Shown: in pieces, positions 16,193 through 26,738 of the stretch
How the letters are laid out: each line of letters opens with the position of its first letter
Position numbering within the stretch: position 1 is the first letter of the stretch
Assembly (NCBI RefSeq): GCF_002192695.1
Contig: NZ_MTLG01000075.1
Location: 310,001-374,000, forward strand
Reading direction: 5' to 3'
DNA: 64,000 bases
Source of the DNA: Achromobacter xylosoxidans
GTDB lineage: Bacteria > Pseudomonadota > Gammaproteobacteria > Burkholderiales > Burkholderiaceae_B
The notes under the pieces: generated by a model
Databases searched by the model: none
What the model saw: only the letters and a program-made list of their open reading frames with translations
Told to the model about the DNA's origin: nothing
Position numbers and translations under genes: made by a program

Positions 16193-16831
16193 CTATTCCG
16201 TGGGCGGCGGGAAATGCCGCCGCAACACCCGCGCCACGTTGGGTTCCAGCGCCGCCTCGCGCGCCACGGCCGTCAGGGCCGGACACTCCGATGCGAACCA
16301 TGCCGGCCCGGGACGCCAGTGCGTCATCACGGTGATGTACAGATCCAGCGCGGAAAAGCGCCGGCCCAGCATGTGGGGCGCGCCGGCCTGGCGCTCCAGT
16401 TCCTGCCAGATCTCCGCCCGCCGCGTATGCACGCGCTGCCTGAGCAGTTCGGCCGCAGGGCCTGCGGTGGTCCATTGCGGCGGGTCGTCGCCGTACGTGA
16501 ACGTGGGATAGACCGCCGCCACCAGACGGATCAGCAAATTGAGAAAGTGCGCGCGTTCCGGCTTGTCGGCCGCGGGCGCCAGGCCGGCCTGGGGCGCCGC
16601 GTCGTTCAGATGCAGGATCATGGCCGCGCTCTCGGTCATGACCTCGCCGTCCGGCAGGATCAGGGTCGGCACCTGCCCCAGCGGATTCAATTGCAGCAAG
16701 CGGTCGCGCTCGGCGCAGGGCTTGAGGTACGGCAGGTCCGTCAGCGTGTGCGGCACGTTGGCCAGCACCAGCGCCATCTCGACGATGGCGGATCCGCAAC
16801 CCGCGGACCCGATCAGCTCATACGGTTTCAT
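16193..16831 (-). CDS. Glutathione S-transferase family protein
   Basis: About 212 residues. The N-terminal thioredoxin fold contains the cis-proline and glutathione-binding pattern NPLGQVPTLILPDGEVMTESAAMILHL, and an all-helical C-terminal domain includes GRRFSALDLYITVMTHW. The ATG at 16840 overlaps the upstream sugar dehydrogenase stop, but GGAGG directly touches it; the ATG at 16831 has the proper nine-base spacing and is chosen. Translational coupling to the dehydrogenase gene is likely. The catalytic residue would be in GSAGCGSAI. The substrate is unknown. Confidence 0.85.
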   Translation of the reverse strand: MKPYELIGSAGCGSAIVEMALVLANVPHTLTDLPYLKPCAERDRLLQLNPLGQVPTLILPDGEVMTESAAMILHLNDAAPQAGLAPAADKPERAHFLNLLIRLVAAVYPTFTYGDDPPQWTTAGPAAELLRQRVHTRRAEIWQELERQAGAPHMLGRRFSALDLYITVMTHWRPGPAWFASECPALTAVAREAALEPNVARVLRRHFPPPTE

Positions 16832-16836
16832 GGCGT

Positions 16837-17991
16837 TCATCCTCCGGAATCCGCCGGCGCCAGGCGCAGCAACTCGCCAGGCGAGGCGTCGGTCAACACG
16901 TACACATAGCCGTCCGGCCCCAGCCGCACGTCGCGTATCCGCTGCTTGCGATCCGCCAGCAGCCACTCCTGGGCCACCACGCGGTCGCCGTCCAAGGTCA
17001 GGCGGATCAGGTTCTGGTTGGCCAGCGCGCCGATGAACACGGAATTGCGCCAGGCCGCAAACCGGTCCGCGTTGTAGAACGCCATGCCGCTGATGGCCGG
17101 CGACTTGGGCCACCAGTACAGCGGCGGCTCCATGCCGGCCAGGTCCGCGCCCTGGGCTTCGGGGATGGGCTGGCCCGAGTAATTGATGCCGCGGGTGGCC
17201 AGCGGCCAGCCATAGTTCTTGCCGCGCTGGACCAGATTGATCTCATCGCCGCCGCGCGGCCCGTGTTCGTTCTCCCAGAGCTGGCCGCTCCAGGGATTGA
17301 GCGCCATGCCTTGCGGATTGCGATGCCCGTAGGACCAGATCTCAGGCCGGGCGCCGGCCTGGCCGACGAAGGGATTGTCGGGCGGCACCGAGCCGTCGGC
17401 CTTCAGCCGCACCACCTTGCCTTGCAGCTTGTCCAGGTCCTGCGCGGTGGGCCGCTGGTTGTTCTCGCCCAGCGAGATGTACAGATAGCCCTTGCCGTCG
17501 AACACCAGCCGCGATCCGTAGTGCAGGCCCGACGACAGCTTGGGCTGCTGGCGGAACAGCACGCGGAAATCCTCCAGCGCCGAACCGTCGGCGGACAGCT
17601 TGCCGCGGCCCACGGCGGTGCCGCTCTTCGAACCGTCGGCCTCGGCATAGGACAGATAGACATACCGGTCCCGCGCGAAGTCCGGCGACAGCGCCACGTC
17701 CAGCAGGCCGCCCTGGCCCTGCGCCGCAACCTTGGGCACGCCGGCCAGCGGTTTGGACAATCCGCCCGGGATGCGCAGCAGCCTGAGGCTGCCTGGACGC
17801 TCGGTAATGAGCACGCCGCCTTCGGGCAGAAAAGCCATGGCCCAGGGATGATTGAGACCGCCCACCACGGCCGTGACGCGGGCCGGGACCGATGCGGGTT
17901 CAGGCCCCGGCTGCGCAAATGCGGGCAGCGCCAAGCACAAAGAGAACGACAGGAACAGCGCGCGCGTGATCGCGGCGGGACGTGACGGCAT
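16837..17991 (-). CDS. PQQ-dependent aldose sugar dehydrogenase-like protein
   Basis: A 384-residue periplasmic six-bladed beta-propeller of the soluble glucose dehydrogenase (Asd/YliI) family. The signal peptide is residues 1-23, ending AFA before QPG. Family landmarks are GLNHPWAMAFLPEGGVLITERPG, GGLLDVALSPDF, HYGSRLVFD and ENEHGPRGGDEINLV with YGWPLATRG, which contain the Ca/PQQ-binding residues. It oxidises aldoses in the periplasm if PQQ is available. ATG 17991 has GGAG six bases upstream, better than ATG 17997. It is co-directional with and touches the GST gene. Confidence 0.88.
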   Translation of the reverse strand: MPSRPAAITRALFLSFSLCLALPAFAQPGPEPASVPARVTAVVGGLNHPWAMAFLPEGGVLITERPGSLRLLRIPGGLSKPLAGVPKVAAQGQGGLLDVALSPDFARDRYVYLSYAEADGSKSGTAVGRGKLSADGSALEDFRVLFRQQPKLSSGLHYGSRLVFDGKGYLYISLGENNQRPTAQDLDKLQGKVVRLKADGSVPPDNPFVGQAGARPEIWSYGHRNPQGMALNPWSGQLWENEHGPRGGDEINLVQRGKNYGWPLATRGINYSGQPIPEAQGADLAGMEPPLYWWPKSPAISGMAFYNADRFAAWRNSVFIGALANQNLIRLTLDGDRVVAQEWLLADRKQRIRDVRLGPDGYVYVLTDASPGELLRLAPADSGG

Positions 17992-18071
17992 GGGCATCTC
18001 CGGCAACGGGTGGCGTACCATATCGGCCAGCAACGGAGATCCCCGTCCTTGCTCTCAGGAGACCCCATCTG

Positions 18072-18683
18072 ATGAAACTGTACTACATGCCCGGCGCGTG
18101 CTCGCTCGCTTCCCACATCGTTCTGGAATGGATCGGCAAACCCTACGAAACGCACAAGCTGAGCCGCGACGAGCTCAATGGCCCGGAGTTCCTGAAGGTC
18201 AACCCGCTGGGCGCCGTGCCCGCGCTGGCGCACGACGGCTGGACCGTGACGCAGAACGCCGCGATCCTCGAATACCTGGCTGAACACGCGCCGGAACTGA
18301 AGCTGCTGGGCGACGGCACGCCCCGCTCGCGCGCCGAAGTGCGCCGCTGGCTCGGCTTCATCAACTCGGACATCCACAAGACCTTTTCGATGATCTTCGG
18401 CGCCCCGCGTTTCCTGGGCGACGAGGCCGCGCAGAAGGAACTGGCCGCCTCCGCCTCCGCGCTGCTGAGCAAGCTGTTCGCGCAGCTGGACGGGCAACTG
18501 GCCGGCAAGTCCTACCTGACGGGCGACACGCCCTCGATCGCCGACGCCTACCTGTACGTGGTGCTGCGCTGGGCGCATGGCAAGGAAGTGAACCTGTCGG
18601 GCCTGGACAACCTGGCCGCCTTCTTCAAGCGCATGGAAGCCGACAAGGGCGTCCAGGCCGCTTTGAAGGCCGAAGGCCTGTAA
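18072..18683 (+). CDS. gst: Beta-class glutathione S-transferase
   Basis: 203 residues. MKLYYMPGACSLASHI with Cys10 is the bacterial beta-class signature, in which the cysteine contacts glutathione, and His102 (SDIHKTF) matches the second beta-class catalytic residue. NPLGAVPAL supplies the cis-proline. It conjugates or reduces electrophiles and peroxides. CAGGAG precedes ATG 18072. It is divergent from the sugar dehydrogenase gene, with 80 bases between starts, and ends in a strong hairpin. Confidence 0.9.
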   Translation: MKLYYMPGACSLASHIVLEWIGKPYETHKLSRDELNGPEFLKVNPLGAVPALAHDGWTVTQNAAILEYLAEHAPELKLLGDGTPRSRAEVRRWLGFINSDIHKTFSMIFGAPRFLGDEAAQKELAASASALLSKLFAQLDGQLAGKSYLTGDTPSIADAYLYVVLRWAHGKEVNLSGLDNLAAFFKRMEADKGVQAALKAEGL

Positions 18684-18692
18684 GGTCTTCAG

Positions 18693-18718
18693 GGGCTTGC
18701 GCGCACAGGCGCAAGCCC
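18693..18718 (+). terminator. Perfect 10-bp hairpin after the beta-class GST
   Basis: GGGCTTGCGC (18693-18702) pairs with GCGCAAGCCC (18709-18718) around a 6-base loop. There is no T-tract. It touches the stop codon of the convergent LysR gene, so it can act in both directions. Confidence 0.6.
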
Positions 18719-19690
18719 TCAGCGGGAAGCCTCCGGCGCCTCTGCCAGATCCGGCGGCGCGCCCTCTTCCAGCGTCTTCTTGACCGCTGCCAGAAAGCGC
18801 CGTGCCAGCAAGGGCGGCGCGCTCAGATTCGAATGCGTGGCCCAGATCTCCACGCTGGCCGGCGGCGATATCGGGCGCAAGGCCATGTGCGCGGCCTGGT
18901 CCGGCGTCACGCACCAGGCGTCCACCAGGGCGGGCCCCAGGCCCTGCTGCACGAATGAACACGCGGTCACGGGAGAATGCACCTCCACCGCCGCCGCGCA
19001 GGCCGGCCCTACGCCGAAAAACGGCTTGAGCGCGCGCGCCAGCGGCGTATCGCGCGGATAGCCGATCCAGGCCGCCGTATTGAAATCCTCCGGCCGCACC
19101 GCCTCGCGCGCCGCCAGCGGATGGCCGGCGGGCAGCGCGCAAATGATGGGCACCCGCGCGAGCAGCACCGACCGCAGATTGGGATGGTCGGGCGGCTGCA
19201 TCGAAACGCCTATGTCCGCCTGGCCCGACAGGAAGTACGCCGCCAGTTCGTCGAAGGTCACGCTGCGGTAATCGACGCGCGCGTCCGCGTTGCGGCCGCG
19301 GAAACGGTCGAGCGCCATGGGAATGAGGCGCTGCCCGAAACTGGCGCTGGCCACGATCTTGAGCATGCCCGCGCCCGACTGCCCCAGGCTGGCGGCCAGG
19401 TCGTTCACGCGCTGGATGCCGCCGTAGACCTGTTCCACTTCCGCGTACAGCCGCCGCGCCTCGGCGGTGGGCGACAGCCGGCTCTTCACGCGCTCGAACA
19501 GCTTGTAGCCCAGGCGGCTTTCGGTCAGCGCCAGCACGCGGCTGACGGCGGGCTGCGACACATGCAGCATGCGGCCCGCGCCGCTGATCGATCCGGCCAT
19601 CATGATGGCCCGGAACACCTCGATCTGGCGCAGGTTCAAAGGCCGGCCGGCAGTGGGTCCAACCTCGTCCGCGTAGGCATGCTCATCCAT
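18719..19690 (-). CDS. LysR family transcriptional regulator
   Basis: 323 residues. The N-terminal HTH (about 20-80) reads LNLRQIEVFRAIMMAGSISGAGRMLHVSQPAVSRVL, and a periplasmic-binding-like effector domain follows. The start is ATG 19690, with AGGGG upstream; the frame is open further without a family-like N-terminus. It is divergent from the Bug/D-aminoacylase/racemase operon, 133 bases between starts, and most likely activates it in response to an operon-specific ligand. The pattern resembles LysR proteins such as NocR/OccR that answer to amino acid derivatives. Confidence 0.88.
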   Translation of the reverse strand: MDEHAYADEVGPTAGRPLNLRQIEVFRAIMMAGSISGAGRMLHVSQPAVSRVLALTESRLGYKLFERVKSRLSPTAEARRLYAEVEQVYGGIQRVNDLAASLGQSGAGMLKIVASASFGQRLIPMALDRFRGRNADARVDYRSVTFDELAAYFLSGQADIGVSMQPPDHPNLRSVLLARVPIICALPAGHPLAAREAVRPEDFNTAAWIGYPRDTPLARALKPFFGVGPACAAAVEVHSPVTACSFVQQGLGPALVDAWCVTPDQAAHMALRPISPPASVEIWATHSNLSAPPLLARRFLAAVKKTLEEGAPPDLAEAPEASR

Positions 19691-19823
19691 TTTTTCCCCT
19701 GGCGAATCAGCGCCAAACCGATAACGCCCGATTATAGGTTTTCGACATTTTTCGATGAGGGCCTGCGCCGACCCGGGGTGTAACCTGCCGGCCTCAACAC
19801 TAGAAAACCAGGGGAAATCCACC

Positions 19824-20801
19824 ATGCGCAGCAAACTCTTCCGCGGCCTTTCCGCGCTGGCGCTGGGCGCCGCCATGTCGGCCACCGCCACCGCCGGCGC
19901 CTATCCCGACAAGCCCATCACCTTCGTGGTGCCGTCCGCCGCCGGCGGCTCGCCCGACGTGCTGTCGCGCCTGATCACGACGCAGCTGGCGCGCGACACC
20001 GGCGCCACGGTGGTGGTCGAAAACCGCCCCGGCGCCGCCGGCAACATCGGCATCGCCCTGGTCAAGCGCGCCGCGCCCGACGGCTACACCGTCGGCTACG
20101 GCAACATCAACACGCTGGCCGTGAACCGGTCGCTGTTCAAGCGCCTGCCCTACGACGTGGACGCGGACCTGACGCCCGTGGCCCATCTGTTCGACCTGTA
20201 CAACGCGCTGATCGTGCCGGCCGACTCGCCCATCAAGAGCGTGCAGGACCTGATCGACCGCGCCCGCAAGGAACCCGGCCGCCTGTCCTACGGCGCATCG
20301 GGCGTGGGCACCACCGGCCACATGGGCGGCGAACTGTTCAAGAGCATGGCAAAGGTCAACGTCATGTTCATCCCGTACAACGGCGGGCCCGCCGCCATCC
20401 AGGACCTGCTGGGCGGCCGCCTGGACTACCTGTTCGTCAACACCTCGGAAGCGACCCCGCTGGTCAAGAGCGGCAAGGTGCGCGCCATCGGCGTGAGCAG
20501 CCTGAAGCGTCTGGCGCTGATGCCCGACGTGCCCACGCTGGACGAAGCCGGCCTGAAGGGCTATGAAACCGTGGCCTGGGGCGGCGTGGTCGCGCCCAAG
20601 GGCACGCCGCCCGAGGTGGTCGCCACGCTGAACGCCGCCATCCAGAAGGCGCTGCAGGCGCCCGAGGTCCGCACCGGCCTGGCCACGCTGGGCGCGGAAC
20701 CGGCCAGCGGCTCGCCCGCCGAGTTCAAGCAGCTGATCGACCGCGAAACCGCCAAGTGGCAACAGATCATCGATGGCGCCGGCATCGAGAAACTCGACTG
20801 A
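19824..20801 (+). CDS. Bug/TctC family tripartite tricarboxylate receptor
   Basis: A 325-residue periplasmic receptor. The signal peptide ends near ATAGA, followed by the family start YPDKPITFVVPSAAGGSPD and later FIPYNGGPAAIQDLLGGRLDYLF. Its partner genes are an N-acyl-D-amino-acid deacylase (two bases after the stop) and an Asp/Glu racemase, which suggests an N-acylated amino acid as ligand, unusual for this mainly carboxylate-binding family. No TctAB permease is present. The ATG at 19824 is preceded by GGGGAAA. Confidence 0.92.
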   Translation: MRSKLFRGLSALALGAAMSATATAGAYPDKPITFVVPSAAGGSPDVLSRLITTQLARDTGATVVVENRPGAAGNIGIALVKRAAPDGYTVGYGNINTLAVNRSLFKRLPYDVDADLTPVAHLFDLYNALIVPADSPIKSVQDLIDRARKEPGRLSYGASGVGTTGHMGGELFKSMAKVNVMFIPYNGGPAAIQDLLGGRLDYLFVNTSEATPLVKSGKVRAIGVSSLKRLALMPDVPTLDEAGLKGYETVAWGGVVAPKGTPPEVVATLNAAIQKALQAPEVRTGLATLGAEPASGSPAEFKQLIDRETAKWQQIIDGAGIEKLD

Positions 20802-20803
20802 AC

Positions 20804-22270
20804 ATGAGCGCGCGCATGCTGCAAGCAGACTTCATCGTGGCGGGCGCCACGCTCGTCGACGGCACCGGCGGGCCCGTCCGCCAGGGCGACCTCGCGGTGC
20901 ATGACGGCCGCATCGCGGCGGTGGGCGAATTCGCCCACCCCGCTGGCATCCCGGTCATCGATGCCGCCGGCCTGGCGCTGGCGCCCGGCTTCATCGATTC
21001 CCATACCCACGACGACGGCTACCTGCTGGCGCACCCGGACATGCTGCCCAAGGTCTCGCAGGGCATCACCACCGTGGTCACCGGCAATTGCGGCATCAGC
21101 CTGGCGCCGTTGGCGGGCACCGCCATCCCGCAGCCGCTGGATCTGCTGGGTCCGGCCGAGCTGTTCCGTTTCGGCACCTTCCGCGCCTGGACGGACGCAC
21201 TGCGCGCCACGCCCGCCGCGGTCAACGTGGCGCCGCTGGTCGGCCACACCACGTTGCGCGTCGCGGTCATGGACGACACCTCGCGCGCCGCCGACGCCAA
21301 CGAACGCGCCGCCATGCGCGCGCTGCTGCAAGAGGCACTGGACGCGGGCGCCTTTGGCGTCTCCACCGGCACCTTCTATCCCCCGGCCAGCGCCGCGCCC
21401 ACCGACGAGATCATCGACGTCTGCGCGCCGCTGCGCGGCCGTCCTGGCGTCTACGCCACCCATCTGCGCGACGAAGCCGACCACATCGTCCCGGCCATGG
21501 AAGAAGCGCTGCTGATCGGCCGCGAACTCGATTGCCGCGTGGTGTTCTCGCACCACAAGCTGGCGGGCGAACGCAACCATGGCCGCAGCCGCGAAACCCT
21601 GGACCTGATCAGCCGCGCCGCCACCACCCAGGCGGTGTGCCTGGATTGCCATCCCTACCCCGCGACTTCCACCATGCTGCGGCTGGACCGCGCGCGGCTG
21701 GCCAGCCGCACCATGATCACCTGGTCCAAGGGCTACCCCGAGGCCACCGGCCGCGACTTCAGCGTAGTCATGGCGGAACTGGGCCTGGACGACGAAGCCG
21801 CCATCGCACGGCTTGCGCCCGCTGGCGCCATCTATTTCCTGATGGATCCGGCCGACGTCGGCCGCATCTTCTCGCATCCGCTGACCATGGTGGGCTCCGA
21901 CGGCCTGCCCTTCGACCCGCATCCGCATCCTCGCCAATGGGGCACCTTCACCAACGTGCTGCGCGCCATGGTGCGCGAACAAGGCCTGCTGACGCTGGAA
22001 ACCGCCATCCACAAGATGACCGGCCTCGCCGCGGACCAATACGGCATCGCCGGGCGCGGCCTGTTGCGGGAGGGGTATCATGCTGACCTGGTGCTGTTCG
22101 ATCCCGCCACGGTGACAGATGTGGCCACTTTTTCAGCTCCCATTCAGGCAAGCCAGGGCATCCATGCGGTTTGGGTCAATGGCAGGCAGGTCTGGGACGG
22201 GAAACGAACCGGCGCCGAACGCCCGGGCCACGTCTTGACGCCCGGGACGGCATTACCTCGGAGTCAATAA
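20804..22270 (+). CDS. N-acyl-D-amino-acid deacylase (D-aminoacylase family)
   Basis: A 488-residue amidohydrolase. The metal-binding DSHTHDD (His67, His69) follows APGF, the conserved cysteine bridge position is Cys96 (TGNCGIS), and VVFSHHK and the late SDGLPFDPHPHPRQWGTF match the D-aminoacylase group, which hydrolyses N-acyl-D-amino acids to the D-amino acid and a fatty or acetic acid. ATG 20804 follows the Bug stop by two bases, so translation is coupled. It is followed by an Asp/Glu racemase that could convert the released D-amino acid to the L form. D-glutamate or D-aspartate derivatives are therefore the best guess for substrate. Dihydropyrimidinase-like or imidase activity cannot be excluded. 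Confidence 0.85.
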   Translation: MSARMLQADFIVAGATLVDGTGGPVRQGDLAVHDGRIAAVGEFAHPAGIPVIDAAGLALAPGFIDSHTHDDGYLLAHPDMLPKVSQGITTVVTGNCGISLAPLAGTAIPQPLDLLGPAELFRFGTFRAWTDALRATPAAVNVAPLVGHTTLRVAVMDDTSRAADANERAAMRALLQEALDAGAFGVSTGTFYPPASAAPTDEIIDVCAPLRGRPGVYATHLRDEADHIVPAMEEALLIGRELDCRVVFSHHKLAGERNHGRSRETLDLISRAATTQAVCLDCHPYPATSTMLRLDRARLASRTMITWSKGYPEATGRDFSVVMAELGLDDEAAIARLAPAGAIYFLMDPADVGRIFSHPLTMVGSDGLPFDPHPHPRQWGTFTNVLRAMVREQGLLTLETAIHKMTGLAADQYGIAGRGLLREGYHADLVLFDPATVTDVATFSAPIQASQGIHAVWVNGRQVWDGKRTGAERPGHVLTPGTALPRSQ

Positions 22271-22271
22271 C

Positions 22272-23006
22272 GTGAACAGCTATTCCCAGGGTTGTTACCT
22301 GGGTGTATTGGGCGGCATGGGCCCCATGGCGGGCGCCGCCTTTGCCCTGCGCCTGGCGGCGCTGACGCCCGCCGCGATCGACCAGCAGCACATCCCCACG
22401 CTGCTGCGCAACGACCCTCGCATTCCGGACCGTTCCAGCGCCTACATGGCCGGCGGCGAGAATCCCCTGCCCTACATGCAGGAAGGCGTGCGCTTCCTGC
22501 AGAACGCCGGCGCGCAGCTCATCGCCATCCCGTGCAACACGGCCCATCTCTGGTACGACCAGATCGCCGCGTCCACCGACCTGCCCGTGCTGCACATCAT
22601 CCAGGCCGTCATCGACGACCTGCGCCGCCTGGGCCTGCCCGCCGGCCGCATCGGCCTGATGGGCACTGCCGCCACGCTCAAGCTGGGCCTCTACCAGCAG
22701 CATCTGGAAGCGCAAGGCTACGAATGCATCGTGCCGGACGACGACGAAGTCGAACGCTATTGCATGGGTTCGATCCGCGCGGTCAAGGCCAACCGCCTGG
22801 AAGACGCCTACGCGCCGGCCGCCGAATGCATCGCCCGCCTCAAGGCGCGCGGCGCGGACGCCGTGGTGCTGGGCTGCACCGAACTGCCGCTGGCCGTGCC
22901 GCACGCGCTGCGCCCCAGCCTGGGCGTGACCTTGACGGATTCCATCGACGCGCTGGCGCGCGCCGCAATCGCCCACTACCAGGCCGAACAGCTGCTGGCG
23001 GCCTGA
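22272..23006 (+). CDS. Aspartate/glutamate racemase family protein
   Basis: 244 residues. Two catalytic cysteines of PLP-independent racemases are present: Cys88 (IPCNTAH) and Cys202 (LGCTELPL). GVLGGMGPMAG at the N-terminus is typical of the YgeA/RacX-like amino acid racemases. It starts at GTG 22272, one base after the deacylase stop region, with GGAG about nine bases upstream. It interconverts D- and L-Asp, Glu or a broader set. In this operon it probably feeds the deacylase product into L-amino acid metabolism. Confidence 0.9.
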   Translation: MNSYSQGCYLGVLGGMGPMAGAAFALRLAALTPAAIDQQHIPTLLRNDPRIPDRSSAYMAGGENPLPYMQEGVRFLQNAGAQLIAIPCNTAHLWYDQIAASTDLPVLHIIQAVIDDLRRLGLPAGRIGLMGTAATLKLGLYQQHLEAQGYECIVPDDDEVERYCMGSIRAVKANRLEDAYAPAAECIARLKARGADAVVLGCTELPLAVPHALRPSLGVTLTDSIDALARAAIAHYQAEQLLAA

Positions 23007-23038
23007 GCCCGCGGGTCTTCCCCCGCGCCAGACACGCG

Positions 23039-23064
23039 AAAAAAAAGCGCATCTTCCGATGCGC
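23039..23064 (-). terminator. Intrinsic terminator of the liv operon
   Basis: On the minus strand GCGCATC, a GGAA loop and GATGCGC (plus-strand 23047-23064) are followed by eight T residues (23039-23046). It is 29 bases after the livF stop. The plus-strand side also has a small CGCGGG/CCCGCG stem at 23010-23027 after the racemase gene. Confidence 0.88.
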
Positions 23065-23092
23065 CCCAATTTCCCTTCGCGGGGAATACCGA

Positions 23093-23794
23093 TCAGCCGC
23101 CCAGATACGCCTTGCGCACCTGGTCGTTGACCAGCAGGTTGGCGCCGGTGTCCTGCAACACCACGCGCCCGTTTTCCAGCACATAGCCGCGGTCGGCCAC
23201 GCCTAGCGCCTTGTTGGCGTTCTGTTCGACCAGGAACACCGTCACGCCCTGTTCGCGGATCTCGCGGATGATGTCGAAGATCTGGGCGATCACCAGCGGG
23301 GCCAGGCCCAGCGTCGGTTCGTCCAGCAGCAACAGGCGCGGACGCGTCATCAGCGCGCGGCCGATGGCCAGCATCTGCTGTTCGCCGCCCGACATCAGGC
23401 CGGCGCGCTGGCTGGCGCGCTCCTTCAAGCGCGGAAACAGCCCGTACACGTGGTCGATGCCCGCCTGGATCTCGTCGCGCTTGGCAAAGAAGCCGCCCAT
23501 CATCAGGTTCTCGGCCACGGTCAGATCCTTGAAGACCCGCCGCCCCTCCGGCGAAATGGCGATGCCATTGCGCATGATGTGGTGCGTGTCCTTGTGGGTG
23601 ATGTCCTCGCCCTCGAACGTGATCGTGCCTTCCTTGGCGCGGGGGTTGCCGCAGACGGTCATCAGCAGCGTCGTCTTGCCCGCGCCGTTGGCGCCGATCA
23701 GCGTGACGATCTCGCCCTTGTTGACTTCAACCGACACCCCGTTCAGCGCCTGGATGGCGCCGTAGTAGGTATGAATGTTATCCAGCTTAAGCAT
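23093..23794 (-). CDS. livF: Branched-chain amino acid ABC transporter ATP-binding protein LivF
   Basis: 233 residues. Walker A GANGAGKTT is at 34-42, signature LMSGGEQQ, Walker [38 protein letters not shown] is the typical LivF N-terminus. It couples ATP hydrolysis to uptake of Leu, Ile, Val or related compounds at the inner membrane. Its start overlaps the livG stop by one base (TAATG). It is the last gene of livJHMGF, with a clear terminator behind it. Confidence 0.95.
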   Translation of the reverse strand: MLKLDNIHTYYGAIQALNGVSVEVNKGEIVTLIGANGAGKTTLLMTVCGNPRAKEGTITFEGEDITHKDTHHIMRNGIAISPEGRRVFKDLTVAENLMMGGFFAKRDEIQAGIDHVYGLFPRLKERASQRAGLMSGGEQQMLAIGRALMTRPRLLLLDEPTLGLAPLVIAQIFDIIREIREQGVTVFLVEQNANKALGVADRGYVLENGRVVLQDTGANLLVNDQVRKAYLGG

Positions 23795-24561
23795 TACTCT
23801 TCCCCCAGGTACGCCTTGATGACGCGCTCGTCGTTGCGCACCTGCTCGGGGGTGCCGGTAGTGATGGGCTTGCCGTGCTCCATGACCAGGATGCGGTCGG
23901 AGATGCCCATGATCAGGCTCATGTCGTGCTCGATCAGCAGCACCGCGACGCCGAACTCGCGCCGCAGCTGATCGATCAGCGACTGCAGATCACGCTTTTC
24001 CTGGGGATTCAGGCCCGCCGCCGGTTCGTCCAGCATCAGCAGACGCGGCTTGGTGATCATGCAGCGCGCGATCTCCAGGCGGCGCTGGTGGCCATAGGCC
24101 AGGTTGCCCGCTTCGCGGTTGGCGAACTCGCGCAAGCCCATGAAATCCAGCCATTGCGCCGCGCGCGCCAGCGCGTCCGTCTCGGACTGGCGATAGGACT
24201 TGAGCTTGAGCAGGCCCGGCAAAAGCCGCGACTCCACCTGGGTGTGCTGCGCGACCAGCAGGTTCTCCAGCACGGTCAGCTGCTTGAACAGGCGCACGTT
24301 CTGGAACGTGCGCACCAGTCCGTGGCGCGCCACCTTGTGGCTGGGCAGACCGGTGATGGACTTGCCGTCCATGGTGATGTCGCCCGCCGTCGGCGCATAA
24401 AAGCCGCCCACGCAGTTGAACACCGTGGTCTTGCCCGCCCCATTGGGGCCGATGATGGCGAACACCTCGTCGGATTTGACTTCGAACGCCACGCTGTCCA
24501 CGGCCAACAGGCCGCCGAACCGCATGGTCAGTCCGGATACTTTCAGCAATGCCTCGCTCAT
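23794..24561 (-). CDS. livG: Branched-chain amino acid ABC transporter ATP-binding protein LivG
   Basis: 255 residues. Walker [10 protein letters not shown] is at 38-46. The signature region reads [12 protein letters not shown], the LivG-type variant of LSGGQ, and Walker B is [15 protein letters not shown]. The insertion between Walker A and the signature, which carries TFQNVRLF, is typical of LivG. Stop and start overlap with neighbours (ATGA with livM, TAATG with livF), so the genes are translated as a coupled unit. Confidence 0.95.
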   Translation of the reverse strand: MSEALLKVSGLTMRFGGLLAVDSVAFEVKSDEVFAIIGPNGAGKTTVFNCVGGFYAPTAGDITMDGKSITGLPSHKVARHGLVRTFQNVRLFKQLTVLENLLVAQHTQVESRLLPGLLKLKSYRQSETDALARAAQWLDFMGLREFANREAGNLAYGHQRRLEIARCMITKPRLLMLDEPAAGLNPQEKRDLQSLIDQLRREFGVAVLLIEHDMSLIMGISDRILVMEHGKPITTGTPEQVRNDERVIKAYLGEE

Positions 24562-25792
24562 TTAGCCAACTCCACATGGGGACGCTTCATGGGCAACAAC
24601 CCCTGCGGACGCCACATCATCATCAATACCATCACCAGGCCGAACATCAGCATCCGGTACTCGGCGAATTCGCGCGCGACTTCCGGCAGCACCGTCAGCA
24701 GCACGGCCGCCAGGATCACGCCCACCTGCGAACCCATGCCGCCGAGCACCACGATGGCCAGGATCAGCGCCGATTCGATGAAGGTGAAGGACTCCGGGTT
24801 CACCATGCCCTGGCGCGCCGCGAAGAACGCGCCGCCGAAACCGGCGAACATGGCGCCCAGCGTGAACGCCGACAGCTTGATGCGCGTGGGATTCAATCCC
24901 AGCGAACGGCAGGCGATCTCGTCTTCGCGCAGCGCTTCCCATGCGCGTCCGACCGGCATGCGGATCAGCCGGGTGGACACGAACAGCGTGGCCAGCGCCA
25001 GCAGCAGCGCCATCAGGTACAGATAGACCACCATGTGCTGGTTCTGGAAGGTCCAGCCCATGAATTCATGGAACGTGGTGCCCCCTTCCGTGCTGGCGCG
25101 GCGCGTCATCTCCATGCCGAACACCGTCGGCTTGGGAATGCCCGAAATGCCGTCCGGGCCGCCCGTCAGCGTGTTCAGGTTGATCAGCAGCAAGCGGATC
25201 ATTTCACCGAAGCCCAGGGTCACGATCGCAAGGTAGTCGCCGCGCAGCCGCAATACCGGAAAGCCCAGGATGAAGCCGAACAGCGCCGACATGGCGCCCG
25301 CGAACGGCAGCGCTTCCCAGAAGCTCCAGCCGCCCCAGTGGTACAGCAAGGCGTAGGTATAGGCGCCGACGGCATAGAAGCCCACGAAGCCCAGATCCAG
25401 CAGGCCGGCGAAACCCACGACGATGTTCAGGCCCAGGCCCAGCATCACGTAGATCAGCACCAGCGTGGCGATGTCCACCGAACTGCGCCCGGCGAAGAAC
25501 GGCCAGATCACCGCGATCGCCAGCAACAGCAGCGCCAGCGGCTTGTGGGTCTTGGCAGGCGCCGCCGGCAAGGTCGGCAGGCTCGTCTTGAGTTTCTGGA
25601 ACGGCTTGGCGATCCAGGGGCGCAGCAACTGGAAGACGAACACGACCGCGGCGGCAATCGCCACCAGCGACCAGTTCGACTCCATCGTGGTGCGCGCGCC
25701 CTGGCGGATCAGCTGCAGGCCGAAGACGGGGGTGACGATGACAGCCGTCAGCACGGCCGCCATCGTGGCGTTTTTCAGATTGTTGTTCGACA

Positions 25793-25793
<1 letters not shown>
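24558..25793 (-). CDS. livM: Branched-chain amino acid ABC transporter permease LivM
   Basis: A 411-residue permease. Like the Escherichia coli LivM it has an extra N-terminal part with two or three membrane segments (about 1-115) before the permease core, which begins [30 protein letters not shown]. The EAA-type cytoplasmic loop reads [20 protein letters not shown] near 300. It pairs with LivH in the membrane. It overlaps livG by four bases and livH by one base. Confidence 0.94.
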
Positions 25794-26719
<926 letters not shown>

Positions 26720-26738
26720 TATTTCTCTTGCTCCAAAT

